A stretch of DNA of 64,000 bases from Prunus persica (GCF_000346465.2 NC_034013.1:18349624-18413623), one strand, 5' to 3'; numbered from the stretch's first letter, positions 16,990-29,860 are shown. The notes: generated by a model not told the origin, from the letters alone. A program made the numbers and translations.

Positions 16990-17945
16990 ATTAAATTCTT
17001 AGATTTTTAGGTAAAACAGTCACTAAACTTTAGTCCGATTCGCATTTTTGTCTTTCAATTTTTAAAATGGTTCCAGTGGTCCTTAAACTCTATTTTCGTT
17101 AGTAATAAAAGTCATGACGTCTGTTGTATTAAGTTTTCTATTAAATATAAGGGTGAATGGGTCTTTTTATGTTAGTTTTAGGATTCAACTTTCTGAAATT
17201 CATCTTCCGTCACAAATATGTTGTAAATCATGCCCAAAACAACCCCAAATTGAAAACCCCTTCCTATTTTGGCTAACCTTCTTCTTCATTCATTTTTCTT
17301 CTCTTTTGGGCTCACCCTTGTCAATTGAAATGTAAATTTTGTAAGATGAGTTTTTCTTTTCATGCTTGTATCTATCTTCTCTCATTGTGTTTTCCCACCT
17401 AGACATTTTTGTGTGTTTAGAAATGAGCTACAAATGTATGAAATGAAATAAGGCATATAGAGAAAGTTGGAGGTTTAGGAGAAAATAGGATGAGTTGTGT
17501 CTTCTTGTGTCTGCTAAGAGAGAAACAAAAGCTGCAATGGAATTGGAGGGTGTGGAAATTGTGAAAATGGGCACTGTTTAAGCTTAGCAAATGTCGAGAT
17601 TTTCTGGATTTTTGGCAATGAAGAGAAGGAAGCATGAAGTTGGACTCAAATTGCAGTCAAGTTGGACTCAATTCAGTGAATTGGTCAAAGCCTGAGCCCC
17701 AATACTCGAAACCTCTTCATTTTTTGAACTATAGCATATCTTCATCTTCACAAATATGTTAAAAGCCTTATTCGACCCTCAATTGCTCCCCATACTCATT
17801 TTTGACAAAAAATCCTGACACAACAGACGGAAGGACTTCTATTGCTAAAGAAAGTGGAGTTTAAGGATCAACACAACTATTTTGCAAATTAAAGTACCAA
17901 AATGTGAATTAGGTCAAAATTTAAGGATTATTGGACCTAAAAACA
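16990..17945. mobile_element. Inverted-repeat element, about 0.95 kb
   Basis: Sequence at about 17010-17130 recurs in inverted orientation at about 17815-17940. Shared blocks include CCTTAAACTC, GTCTGTTGT and the tttttAGGT end. The interior has no protein I recognise, and a target duplication was not found, so the class (possibly Mutator-like) and exact ends are uncertain. Confidence 0.5.
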
Positions 17946-18588
17946 CTCCTCCGTTTGAATGAAGGAAAATAACTAGGAATTTAGTTAAAAGTAGGGAATT
18001 TAATAGAAGAAACTAGCCTCTCTGCACGCGCTTCTGCGCCTGCGAGAGGCTTTTTTTTAAAAAAATTTAAATTTATTTTAGAATTAAAAAAGATAATGGA
18101 TAGTTGTGTTCCATAAAAATAGGATCCATTATCTGAATTTTCTTTTATTTTTAATTTTTTTAATATGAAAAATTGTGAATTTACCATATTATCCTCATTT
18201 AATTAATAATTTTAATTCTTAATGTTTGCATTAACCAAGGGCATTTTCTGGTATTTTGAATGTTTCACCATTCTCTGCCTTTTGCTTTATATATATAGAT
18301 TAACAATTCCATTGTTTGGTAACTTAAGCGCATAATTTATTAAATGTCGCGGAAAAAAATCGTGAAAATTGGGGCATCAATTCTCGAGTTTAATTTCCAC
18401 CAAAATATGTGTCATTTCACAATTTCCATAGTACCATTTACAAAATTCTATCAGTTACAAAATTCAACATACATAAATCCAAACACTGAAATCTTCAATT
18501 GCCAAAAATTGAAATGATGGAAATCTAAATTCCGTAAATTTAGAATTCTATGTAATTTTCAATTCCTTTATCCAAACGGAGGGTAAAT
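17946..18588. mobile_element. Possible MITE split by a Helitron
   Basis: CTCCGTTTGAATGAAGG at about 17948 faces CCTTTATCCAAACGGAGGG at about 18567-18585, a pair of imperfect inverted termini. The sequence between them is disrupted by the Helitron at 18013-18299. Without that insert the element is about 355 bp. No clear target duplication was seen. Confidence 0.35.
18013..18299 (-). mobile_element. Non-autonomous Helitron, 287 bp
   Basis: On the minus strand the element starts with TCTATATATATAAAGC at 18299 and ends with CTAG at 18013. Just before the CTAG lies a GC-rich hairpin: GCCTCTCGCAGGCGC pairs imperfectly with GCGCGTGCAGAGAGGC. The flanking bases are A before TC and T after CTAG, the A|T target expected of Helitrons, with no target duplication. 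No RepHel gene is inside. The hairpin abuts the CTAG more closely than usual, which lowers certainty. Confidence 0.65.
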
Positions 18589-19982
18589 TATTCTATAACC
18601 CAATATGCGGGAGATTCTCCAATATGTTTAGGAGAGAGAAATGTGATATGCTATTTTTTTTTTCCGATCAAATAGAAACTTTATTAGATAAACTTCAATG
18701 GCACAATCAAAGACATCAACAAGAGATTTAAAATACCAATCCCAAGAGGGCAACAAATAAACATGCTAAAAGCAAAACTAACGCGGAAAAAAACCACACT
18801 AAAACTACTAGCCCACATGTTTCATTTTCATTTTACCTAGATTACCTACCAACAAGATTCATGACTCCCAAGAAACCTTAGCCGCTCTTTCTCTTTGTGA
18901 GTCCTAAAGGAAAACTCCATAGAGGGGGAGGAGAAAAAAACGTCACTGCCCCTCCTCCCCCTCTTTTCTTTTCGTCTTTTCCTTTTAGATTAGTGAATAA
19001 GTTCACTGAGGTGTTTTGAGCCCATTGGGATGGTTTCTTCTGAGCCATAATTAAATTGAAGTTCCCCATCACCCATTTTAGTCTATGTGGCCGCGAAGAT
19101 GCTTCTTCAGGTGGTGGTGGTAAAGTTCGTTTAGGCTCATGGGTAAATTTAGGATTGTGATTATGTTGGGTTTGTAGGCTTTGTTTGGGCTTATGGCTAA
19201 TTGGGATATGGAATCTTAGTCTTAACCATCAAAATGAAAAAGGATAAGTTAATGGGAAAAACCCATATGACAATATGACACGAAAGAACTTGATTTGAGG
19301 AAGAAATCACCAGCTAATTAGGGAATAATTATTTCCTACTTTAAGCCTACATGTGGTTTTAACTTTTGAGCCATTTGATGATATTCAAATGACGGGGAGA
19401 AGAGAAGTCAAGCAACACAGGATATGTATCCTATGAATTTACATAGTTCCATTATCCTGCAAGGATGAGGTATTCAAATCTTGAGATTGTTAGGCACAAG
19501 GTTTAAATCCCACCGAAAAAAGAAATAAATATAAAACCCAAATGGTGTCCCTTACGTTTTCCTAACGCAATGTAATATATAGTCCTGCGACGTTGAAGAC
19601 ATCACAAAAATCACAAAAAGAAAAATCCATCTAACTAACAAATCGAATTACAGGATCCAAATCTGAAACCTGACTCCAGTAGAGATTCAGTTATGCTCAT
19701 GCAAATTACTTGTCTGAAGTAAACCATTAACCACTTGGTAAACAGAAACAGTCCTTTATGTTATATCTTTCAAAAGCTGTTATCATGGAGGCTTTTTGTT
19801 CAAAGTGAAACTATAAACACAAATACATAAGAATGATACTTACTATGAATCCGCAGACATATGTGTGCCATTGTGTCAAAGAAATATTTGACATAAGTTT
19901 CCAGCATATATCATATCAATGGGGCCATGATTACATGCTTAACCAACCAGAGGAGCCTAGTATACACATACAAAGATAGATG
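18589..19982. other. Intergenic
   Basis: Between the MITE/Helitron cluster and the UPF0426 gene. A poly-T run followed by 'ccgatcaaatagaaactttatt' at about 18653-18690 looks like the reverse-strand tail of a retroposon, but I could not extend it. No gene seen. Confidence 0.4.
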
Positions 19983-21169
19983 TTATTCAATCTCAATCTG
20001 TAGCGGGACTTCTTCTTCTGGTTCTAACCCGCTAGCATCAATTTCTTCCTCGGTGATCCCAGAGGCTTCCACAGTCCTTGAAACCCAATCCTTGAGTGGA
20101 TCTTCATTCAAGTCAAGTCGTAAGAGACCAGCAAACATCCCTCCCATGAACGCAACTGGCTCCTAAATGACAAGATATACAGAGAAATGATGGAAATAAT
20201 AGTATACCATTTATGTTGCATTCCCATCGAAAATTCTTTTTATCTAGTGGCAGTGGCAAATATCATCTAAAACACAGTAGATGGGAGAGCTGGGAGAACA
20301 AATGAATAATATATAGTATGGAATGCATCTTCATTTAACAGCTCATGTCATAAGAAAATGATCAAAGAGAGTTACTTTTAACAAAGCAAGCATTGAGGTA
20401 GTACACGCTACTTGGATTTGGAAGAGAACTACTGATGATACTATCCAAACATGGACAAGACAGATATAACTCAGTGGTGTCTACATCAGGCAGACCTTTT
20501 TTGGACTAAGATTTTAAAAGAAAAAACAAGAGGAAGTAACTAATGAATATACCAAAGCAAATGATCATGTTGTGTTATGCTCCAAGACCAAGAGTGACAT
20601 TTTGAATCCATATTTTGCATCCGCATGAGATGCTGTGTTATCAAGATGCAAGAATAAGTTGGTAACAGTCTAATCCCCCCAAAACCCTAAACCATCCAGA
20701 ATAAACCTCTTACAAAATCATACACTACAAGCAAACCAATATCAAGATAAAATCCCTACCTTACACGGAATTTGGGAACTCAGAATTGAGTAAATTAATC
20801 GGGATTTATTTATATATGAATTGACTTAAGCGCTAGTAGCAGTAACAAGTAGTACCTTAAGCGCTTCTCTGAGAATGGGTTCCTCAGTGGGATTGAAGAA
20901 AAACGCATTAACCCCATCATTGTTCCCCAAACGCACTTTTGTGCTGCTGCTGGGACTCATCTGCTTTGGTAATGTCGATGGTTTTATAAACCCAAGCTTC
21001 TTTGATTTCCACTGTTACCCAAATTTGAATTTTTCATAAATCGTAAATAAATACTGGCTGGAACACCAGATCAATAGATAGATGAAGAATAGGAAAAGGA
21101 CAAGTTAAGCCTCGGGTGGGATTCACTCACCAGTGCACAGCAAGGAAAATTCACAACAAAGACTGACAT
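19983..21169 (-). CDS. UPF0426 chloroplast protein, 3 exons
   Basis: Exons (minus strand): 21169-21131, 21011-20856, 20162-19983; 124 aa, phase 0 throughout. Residues 1-45 are Ser/Lys-rich with few acidic residues and look like a transit peptide. The conserved domain reads NAFFFNPTEEPILREALKEP, then VAFMGGMFAGLLRL, then DPLKDWV and an acidic tail (ASGLEPEEEVPLQIEIE). This matches plant UPF0426 proteins (Arabidopsis At1g28150 type), annotated as plastid proteins of unknown function found near the thylakoid. The three small exons and length are usual for the family. There is no sign of damage. Confidence 0.85.
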
Positions 21170-22766
21170 GTTGAGCTTCCTCTGCTGCCTTCTCTTCTCC
21201 TCTTATGTTGAACCTTGAAATGCTTCTTCGGTTCTGCTGATTCCCCCGACTAGTAGATTTATTAAATATATATTTTTACAAATTTTGTTTCTCTACGGTA
21301 GTCTTCGGCCCGTGGTCCTTGGGCGGGCTTTAGTACGGTCCAGTGAGCTTTGATCCACACTAGGACTCCAAAAGCTACCCAGATTAATCCAACTTTTCAA
21401 AGTGGATAGCCAAGTCCTGGGCTTTCTTTCGGACTTCCTCTATATAAGGGTCTGTTTTTTGAGGTTAACAAAGAGTCTTTCTATAGTGAAGTCTTTATAT
21501 ATGGTCTTTAGATGATGTTTTATTTTTTAATTATTGGATTATGTTTGTTAATTTGATCAAAGAGTCTCACTTAAGGGCCATATATAATGCTCTCACTATG
21601 GTATTCTTAGGGGTAACAAAGAGAGCGGGAGATGTTACAATGTGAGGGATTTGGGCGAGGCGTTTGAATGATCTCCTCATTATTGCATTTGACATAGAAG
21701 TATTAAAATAGAACCTTGACAGTTTAGTGGTAAGCTGAGAGCTTGGGAATGGGGTGCGTGCTACTCGAAAGAAGTATGCTTGGCTGGTTTTTGCTGGCAT
21801 ATATAATTGCGATCTAAGGACCATTTTCACACCCTCTTGATAAATTATGGCACAAATTTAGGACCTTGATTCTTGGATGAATTGACAAGTTTGACCTACC
21901 TAACCTAAAACTTAAAGTCCTGGAAAAAAAAAAAACCTAAAACTTAAAGTGGCAATATTTAAGCCAAATAAAAGGTTCCGTTGCTCAAAGCTGATATAAT
22001 TTGTATTAAGTAGAGCTGCCAAGCCAAAGAAAGTGAGTCTCGAGCTTACAAATTGGGGCGAATGATTATGCGCTTGGAAATGTGTTAAAGACTTAAAGGT
22101 GGCAATATAATTATTGATTGTTCATACGAATAAAATATATACACACATAAACAGAGCAAGTGGTCAAACTTAATTGCGTTCTTAAACTTGAAGACGTACG
22201 ACGCACCTCACCTGGATTCATGCTTTTGCAGTTGAACAAGCTAATATATATATTGAAACTTATAATGCACCCCAAAAAAGGGGACATTCCAGAATTCTAC
22301 CCATGTGGCTCCAAAGTTTATTAGAAAAGAATAAACAGTTAGAGTCGAGCTAGCAAGATATAATAATAATTGATAATCATTAGAAAACTGATGATGAATC
22401 ATGATTGGGGGGTGGGGGTGCCTCCTCTCCTCCTCTGCTAGACTATGAATACATTAAGGGATGGTGGCAATCTAATTTCTCTCTGTAACTCGACGTGATT
22501 CCGTCAACGATGCCTGCTCAGCAACTAAATGATTAATTATTACTCTTGTTTTATTTTAATAATAAATATAATCATGTTTGTGTGGTCGTGTTAACTTGTA
22601 ACTTGTAACTTGTACTAGACTAGTGGTTGAATTCCCTTCATAAATAATATATATGTTCAAGTTAATTACCGTCAACGATAAATATTTCTGGCTGGCAGAA
22701 AGGTTTGAGCTGATCTCTCCTTCCTCCTTCCTCCGAATCTATTAATTTCTCTAGCTCTGATAGGAA
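21170..22766. other. Intergenic; upstream region of the P450 gene
   Basis: No coding sequence recognised. The stretch holds the divergent promoters of the UPF0426 gene and the P450 gene. A gcacaaattt/poly-A patch near 21900 is repeated twice (aaacctaaaacttaaagt), a short local duplication. Confidence 0.4.
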
Positions 22767-25203
22767 ATGGTGGGAGACTTTTTCACAGCGAGCAGCCTGC
22801 TTCTGATCTCGACGACACTACTGTTCATTTGTTTTCTTGCGAAATTAATTAGGAGAAGAAACAGGGTGGTAATCAGGAGAAGCACATACAAATTGCCGCC
22901 AGGGAGAAGAGGCTGGCCAATAGTTGGGGACAGCTTCAGTTGGTACAATGCGGTCGCAAGTTCCCATCCCCCTCACTTTGTTGAACAACAGGTCAAAAGG
23001 TATGCACTACTACTGCAGTCTGCAATTGGGAACGTTTGGCTATATATAATTCATGCAAGCTTTGTGTTTAATTTTGAACAGGTTTGGCAAGATATTCTCG
23101 TGCAGTCTGTTTGGAAAACGGTCTGTGGTATCAGCAGACCCAACCTTTAACCGGTTTGTAATGCAAAATGAAGGGAAACTGTTCCAGTCTAGTTATCCAA
23201 AATCTTTCAAAGATTTGGTAGGGAAAAATGGTGTGATAACGGTGCATGGAGAGCAACAAAGGAAACTCCATCGAATCGCCTCCAACATGATGCGTCTAGA
23301 GAAACTCAAGTTTAATTTCTTGGAAAATGTTCAAATGGTTATGACTCAAACTTTGAGCAATTTTCCAAGCAATCAAGTAATACTTCTCCAGGATGTTTGT
23401 AGAAAGGTAACAAGTTCCAACCCCTGATATTGATTTTCAGGATTCTCCTCCATCGCGTACCTAAATAATATACCATGCTGCAGGTGTCTATAAATCTAAT
23501 GGTTAATCAACTTTTGGGAGTGTCGAGCGAGTCAGAGATTGATGAGATGACTCAATTGTTCTCCGACTTCGTTGATGGTTGTCTCTCTGTTCCAATCAAC
23601 TTTCGAGGTTTTGCTTATCATACTGCGATGAAGGTGCGTACATATAATAACTTTCCACTGGAATTATATATGAGCTATCACCTACAAGGGTGTCCCTCAA
23701 ATAAGCTTATATATGAAGTAATTCCTCAATTGAAGCTCTTATTTTGGTTTTTTTCTGTTTTTTCTGATTCTTTATGCATGCAAACTAGTAAGTAACTAAA
23801 TTTTACAAATGTGATAATCAATGTGTAATTAATGGTTTCGCAGGCTAGGGGAAAAATCATAACCAAGATAAATAGGATAATGCAAAACTACAGGGAACAA
23901 GGCGCAACAGAAGTTGGTAATGGCGTGCTTGGGAGATTATTGGAGGAAGAAAGCTTACCTGATGAAGCTGTAGCAGACTTTATTATCAATCTTCTCTTTG
24001 CTGGGAATGAAACGACTGCTAAAACAATGTTGTTTGCAGTCTATTTCCTTACTCATTGTCCTAGAGCAATGAAACAATTGGTGGTACTTATACACAACTT
24101 TACCATTCCTGATCGTCTTACGGTTTTTGCTGCTATAATGAGGGCATATTGTAATCTAATTTTCTTAAACAATACGAAGCAAGTCATGACCATATATGCA
24201 TATTTTGTTGAAGCTCTACTTGTTATATACTTCTTGTAGAATGCCCCTAAAAGTAAGGTCGCTCAAATCACATAATCTAAACATGTATACTGTCAAAATA
24301 TCTTATCCTTTCTCTTTGAAATTAAGATCCCTTGATGTAGAAATTATGATCATGACAGGATGAACAAGACAGTCTCCGAGGCAAATTTGTTGCAGAAGAA
24401 ATGCTTACATGGCAGGATTATAAAGCAATGTCTTTTACACAATGTGTAAGTATCACCAAATAGAAAAACTAGTCACATGCCATGATTTCATATTCGAGAT
24501 TTAATCTTTCCTCAACTTTAATTTAAAGAAAAGAAAACTCCAAGCTGAAACAATATTCTGAAATTAACTTAGGGCTACAATTGTAAAATTATCCTTTTTT
24601 TCATTGATAGCATATGATGTCTGTGTACTAGATATACCTAAGTAATCTTCAATATGTACAGGTCATTGATGAAACACTTCGCCTTGGGGGAATTGCAATT
24701 TGGTTAATGAGGGAGGCAAAAGAAGACGTTGAGTACCAAGGTAGGTAGTTTGATCTCTTTTTGTATATCTCTTCATCCTCTCTATTTCTTATTAATAAAG
24801 ACATCATATCATCTATAAAACCAGGAAATGGTCGTATCGTATTATGGACTCTTCAAGAAACCTTACAATTGTGTATTTAGGCATATATATATATATATAT
24901 ATATTTGTTGTGTCGCAAGGCAAGTCCTATATAAGAGTCCACTACTCTGTCTATTGTTCCTACCTTAAGTCAATACCTTAAATGAACTTGTATCGAGCCA
25001 CTTACGTATAATTAACTCTTTGTCATAATGTTTTTGGGTAGACTACATTATTCCAAAAGGATGCTTTGTGGTTCCCTTCCTTTCAGCAGTTCATTTGGAT
25101 GAAAATGTGTACAATGAAGCCCTCACCTTCAATCCATGGAGATGGATGGACCTTCAAAATCAGGTTAGTGACCTCTAATTACAAACGTTAATGGTGTTCT
25201 TAT

Positions 25204-25240
<37 letters not shown>

Positions 25241-25686
25241 TAAAAAAAACAAACATGTACGTATGTCATATTTTCTGAGTAGGAGAAAAGAAATTGGAGA
25301 AGTAGCTCATTTTTTGCACCCTTTGGAGGAGGAGCCAGATTCTGTCCAGGAGCTGATTTGGCTCGCCTTCAGATTACCCTTTTCCTTCATTACTTTGTGA
25401 CAACATATAGGTAATTCTTATTATACATACATTTCAATATTTAAAGCTTAAGAAGTTATTATACAATCACGATCACGAATAAGCTGTTTGAGAATAATTG
25501 TCCATGCATGCACTCTCCTGAAATCTTTCATTGTTCTTGGTCATCGTACGTACAATTCCCACTTTAAAACCTTATATATGGATTGCAATCAGATGGACTC
25601 AGCTTAAAGAAGATCGGATGTCCTTCTTTCCCTCAGCTCGTTTAGTGAACGGCTTCCAGATTTGCTTAACTAGACGATCGACGTGA
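22767..25686 (+). CDS. CYP724B: Cytochrome P450, CYP724B-like (brassinosteroid C-22 hydroxylase type), 9 exons
   Basis: Exons: 22767-22999, 23082-23406, 23484-23633, 23844-24083, 24359-24445, 24662-24740, 25042-25163, 25283-25410, 25593-25686; about 485 aa. Exon 4 could also stop at 24080, one codon shorter; the longer form aligns better with rice D11 as I recall it. The protein starts with a membrane anchor (residues 8-27), then the Pro-rich hinge LPPGRRGWPIVGD. The I-helix oxygen-binding motif is FAGNETT, the K-helix ExxR is ETLR, the PERF-region is FNPWRW, and the heme-binding loop is FGGGARFCPG with the axial Cys. RLGGIAIWLMREAKEDVEYQ and the C-terminus FFPSARLVNGFQICLTRR are what I recall of CYP724B. 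Members hydroxylate C-22 of steroid precursors in the endoplasmic reticulum, in parallel with CYP90B1/DWF4. The family is clear (CYP85 clan); the subfamily is a recall-based call. All key residues are intact. Confidence 0.88.
24882..24904. repeat. (TA)n microsatellite
   Basis: AT dinucleotide run in intron 6 of the P450 gene. Confidence 0.9.
25206..25237. repeat. (TA)n microsatellite
   Basis: AT dinucleotide run in intron 7 of the P450 gene, close to its donor site. Confidence 0.9.
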
Positions 25687-26255
25687 ACAGTGCAGGATAT
25701 GGAGTTATCCATTTATTTTATTTCGTATTCAAATATGTGTGTAAATAAATTGACTTTTGTGGTACAACAAAGAGTTCAAAATATATAATAATACAGAAAT
25801 GAATGTTGCTCCACTAAACACAGCCGATCCTGAGATTTATGAGGGACAAAAAATCTTATAACTAAAGCCTATCACTAATAAAAGATCATGAACTGCTATC
25901 TTCCAACAAAAGGATTTTCTAGATTGTTTCCCCACTTCCTCCTCTAGTCTGGCTGTTTAAGTTTACTGTTTGTGACATAAAGTAAAAATGAAAATTGGGG
26001 GCCTCAGGGCCAACCCATTAGTACCTTTTATAAACACAATTTATCCCCTTACAAGTTGGGGGCCTCTCTCTCCACCCTTTATTTATGGTATGTGGACAAT
26101 TTGTCTGCTTAATTACATGTTATTAGCTAGGCAGATCAGTTTGGCCATACATAATCAGGGGGCTAATTCTTATTTATCAAGACTAGATTTTGTTGAATGC
26201 AATGTTTGCGAAAAAGTAAAAAGTAACAGAGTGTAGCCTAATTATTTCTGTTGAG

Positions 26256-26299
<44 letters not shown>

Positions 26300-26333
26300 T
26301 ATCTCCACATCGCATGATGGGCGTAAGACTTAA
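25687..26333. other. Intergenic between P450 and pectate lyase 3' ends
   Basis: Convergent 3' flanks with no gene. A (TA)n run lies at 26260-26297. Confidence 0.6.
26260..26297. repeat. (TA)n microsatellite
   Basis: About 19 TA units just downstream of the pectate lyase stop codon. Confidence 0.95.
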
Positions 26334-26467
26334 TTAGCATCTGGATCTTTTGATGCATTTTAAAGCACCAGATGACCTTGTCAATGAGCGGACAGATTTG
26401 GCATTAACAACTGGGAAAGTTTGTTCTCCGTTATAGTTTGGCTTTGCTCTGCCGGCACCTGTTTTGA

Positions 26468-27163
26468 GAGCTATTCCACCGTTGCAGCCCAGGCTCGGGT
26501 TTGGTGTGGGACCCACCAACTCGGGCCAGCCCGAAGGCGAGACCAGCTCCAGGTCCAACTCGCGTTTGCTGACGTCAGCACTCGCGTCACGCTGACGTCA
26601 GCTAGCGCGTTTCAATTTTTTTTACCGTTGGCACGTGCAATGCACGCGCCAACGATAAAAAAATTTGAACCAGCGCGCACTGACGTCAGCGCGACGCCAG
26701 CTCCAACAGTACGCTGCCACGTGTCGCCTCCCCAGCCTTCCGATCTGCTTCTCCAAATTAATCCAACGGCTGAGGCTTTTTGGGCAATAAAAATATGAAA
26801 AAAAATCGTAAATTTTTTTAAAAAATTCTAAAAAATTATGATATTTTTTTTTCTATAAATACCTATCAATACCCTTCACTTTCAACACCAATACTCTTAC
26901 ATTTCATTATACTTCTACTATTATTCACTCTTTTTACTCAACATTTTCTTCTTTTTCATCTAGCATTTTGATTTCATATTTTTATGGCTTCTTCTATCGA
27001 AACCGGAGGGGCTTGGAGCACCATGGAAGATGTTTCCTTGTGTGAGGCTTGGCTCCAAATTTGTCATTGTCCCGTGTCCGGCAATGAGATGAAATTTTTT
27101 CATATGTGGAAAAAAATTCATGCCGAATTTTGTGAAAAAATTCCGGGGTCTACTCGTACGGAG
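26468..27163. repeat. Outer inverted arm of Harbinger composite (left copy)
   Basis: Inverted relative to 30838-31607. It shares the GC-rich tracts with repeated TGACGTCAGC, the Myb-gene promoter and the first 58 codons of the Myb-like gene (MASSIETGG at 26984, ending GSTRTE at about 27160). The frame then runs into PLVL and a stop, so this copy encodes only a truncated N-terminal fragment. Confidence 0.88.
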
Positions 27164-28055
27164 CCTCTGGTTTTATAGAAAAATTTGGCAAGATAGACAT
27201 GCCACGTGGCTTGATTTTATTGGATGAAAATCTTATCTGAAATTTGAAATTCATTCGAAATTTGAACCCTAATTTGTATGAAATTTGAATTTTGAAATTC
27301 ATCCGAAATTTGAATCCAAAAATCTTATCCGGAAATTTTATCTGATTATGAATAGTCTTGACACGTAGGAATCCGGAAATCTTAGCTGAAAATATTACCC
27401 AAATTAATTATTTTCATTAAAAAATAGGGTGAAAAAATAAAAAAAATGAATAATAATTGCCCTTAGCCATGGCAATGGGTGGAAACACAAAATACTATTT
27501 ACAAGGGCAACTACTATTCACGTAAATAGTAGTTGCCCTAGCTCCACCCTTGCCATGGCTAAGAGCAACTCCACCCATTTGCCCTTAGCCATGGCAAGGG
27601 TGGAGCTAGGGCAGCCACTATTCACGTGAATAGTGGTTGCCCTTGCAAATAGTAATTTGTGTTTCCACCCGTTGCCCTAGCTAAGGGCAATTACTATTCA
27701 TTTTTTTGTTTTTTTCTCATATTTTTTAATGAAAATAATTAATTTGGGTAATATTTTCAGATAAGATTTTCGGGTTCCTACGTGTCAAGACTATTCATAA
27801 TCATATAAAATTTCCGGATAAGATTTTTGGATTTAAATTTCGGATGAATTTCAAAGTTCAAATTTCAGATAAATTTTTGGGTTCAAATTTCGAATGAATT
27901 TGGGTTCAAATTTCAGATAAATTTGGGTTCAAATTTCAGATAAATTTGGGTTCAAATTTCGGATGAATTTCAAATTTCAGATAATATTTTCATTCAATAA
28001 ATCAAGCCACGTGGCATGTCTATCTTGCCAAAATTTTCTATAAAACCAGAGTCTC
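27161..28055. repeat. Central palindrome of Harbinger composite
   Basis: Arms 27161-27562 and 27584-28055 are inverted copies around a 21-bp spacer (27563-27583) that contains the internal terminal motif GAGCAACTCCACCC. Shared blocks include CCACGTGGC, TCCACCCTTGCCATGGCTAA and ctattcacgt. The right arm is longer because the unit gggttcaaatttcagataaa is repeated three times near 27900-27960. Confidence 0.88.
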
Positions 28056-28131
28056 AGCTCATACCTCTCACACCACATCTTTCTATATTTTCATTTCTCA
28101 GAGTTTAGAATTCATACTTCATTCATTCTGA

Positions 28132-29502
28132 ATGGAAGAATTTAGGAGATGCTTGGAGAGGCAAGAGAGAGAAACAAGAGAGAGAAACCGTAGAACAGAT
28201 GAAGTCAATGAGTTGCAGAGACAAGTCGATGAGCAAGTTCTCATAGCAGTGGCTTTGCAAGAAGAAGAGAACCAAGGTCGCCGCCATGGTTCACAAGTCG
28301 GCCGCCGCCGGAATGTGGAAAGATATAGGCATTCTCGGGGTAAGAATCTTTTGGAAGATTATTTTATCCCAACTTCTTTGTACTCTGATGTTGATTTTCG
28401 AAGGCGATTTAGAATGCAACCTCATTTGTTCAATAAAGTCATGCATGATATTTGTAATTATGATGCATACTTTGTTCAAAAGTGTGATGCTGCTGGGGTT
28501 TTGGGGCTTCTTCCGGAGCAAAAGGTTATAACTGTTATACGAATGTTGGCGTATGGAGCATCTGCTGATCAGGTGGATGAGATTGCCCGGATGGGGAAGT
28601 CCACTACGTTGGAGGCTTTGGTAAGATTTTGTCAAGCAGTTGAAACTCTGTATACTAGGGACTACTTGCGTAGACCTACTCCCAGGGACCTCCAACGGCT
28701 TCTACAAAAAGCCGAAGCTCGAGGATTTCCAGGAATGATTGGTAGCATCGACTGCATGCACTGGCAATGGAAGAATTGCCCAACTGCCTGGCAAGGTGAT
28801 TACGGAAATAGAAAAGGCCAAAAAAGTATCATCCTTGAAGCCGTTGCTGGCTTCGACACATGGGTTTGGCATGCCTTCTTTGGAGTTGCAGGATCCCAAA
28901 ATGATCTCAACGTGCTGGGTCAATCCCCGGTCTTCAACGATGTATTGAGAGGCCAGGGCCCCAATATCACCTATCAAGTCAATAATACAGTGTACCAGAC
29001 GGGGTATTATCTAGCTGACTGCATCTACCTGAGGTGGACCACTTTTGTCGAATCTATTCCGAATCCCTGATCCCAAAAGAAAAAATTATTTGCTACCTAT
29101 CAAGAGGGATACAGGAAAGATGTCGAAAGGTGTTTTGGTATCCTTCAAGCTCGGTGGTTGATTATTCGAGGTGCGGCCCATATGTTTGATGAGGAGATCC
29201 TCAGAAGCATTATGATGACTTGCATCATCCTCCATAATATGATTGTGGAGGATGAGTATGATTATGATGCTTTAGAGGTGTATGAACCGGATCCAATGAA
29301 CACGGCTTTGACATGGATTTATGAAAGGCCCATGGGGCCAAGTGGAGAAGCATTTGAGCCGGAACCGTTGGTGAGGGATGGTCATTTGATGACCCGAATG
29401 ATAGATCGATATACAGAGATGCAATCTTCGTATATTCATGAAATGCGTCAAGTTCACTTGATGGAGCATCTATGGGCGGTGAAAGGCAATGAAGAAGAAT
29501 GA
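28132..29502 (+). pseudogene. Harbinger transposase (DDE_Tnp_4 type) with one in-frame stop
   Basis: One open frame of 456 codons interrupted by TGA at codon 313 (29068-29070); both halves are in the same frame. The N-terminus is a charged coiled-coil-like helix. The DDE nuclease follows: first Asp in GSIDCMHW (residue 207), second in YYLADCIY (residue 296), and catalytic Glu in DVERCFGILQ (residue 332). The stop lies between the second Asp and the Glu, so the truncated product lacks the third catalytic residue. The second Asp sits in LADCIYL, where most relatives have LADGIYP, possibly a further change. Such proteins cut and paste the element with the help of the Myb-like partner encoded opposite. 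Confidence 0.9.
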
Positions 29503-29860
29503 TGGAGCATAGATGCTTTGGTTATGTTTTATTTTTATATGGTTTGGTTGTGTTGTATTTTTATTTATTATGCTTTGGTTTATGGTTTGGTTGTGTTGTA
29601 TTTTTATTTATTATGCTTTGGTTGTGGTTTGTTATTATTATTGTGCCTTGTTTGTAGTTTTTTTTTATTTTTATTTTGTTTTGTTTGAAGTATGGAATAT
29701 GTTGAATAAAAAGGTAATTTATTGAATACTTTGTTTATTAAATAACGAAATCTAATACAAGTCATTACGAATTACTACTACTAAAATAAAATACATGAAT
29801 TACAACAACTTTAAAAGAAAACATGAAAAATACAAATACATAAAAGGTAGGCTAACAAAT

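Noticed and set aside
26984..27178. Small gene MASSIETGG... as a stand-alone protein
   Set aside because: It is the truncated copy of the Harbinger Myb-like gene in the left inverted arm, running into an unrelated four-codon tail.
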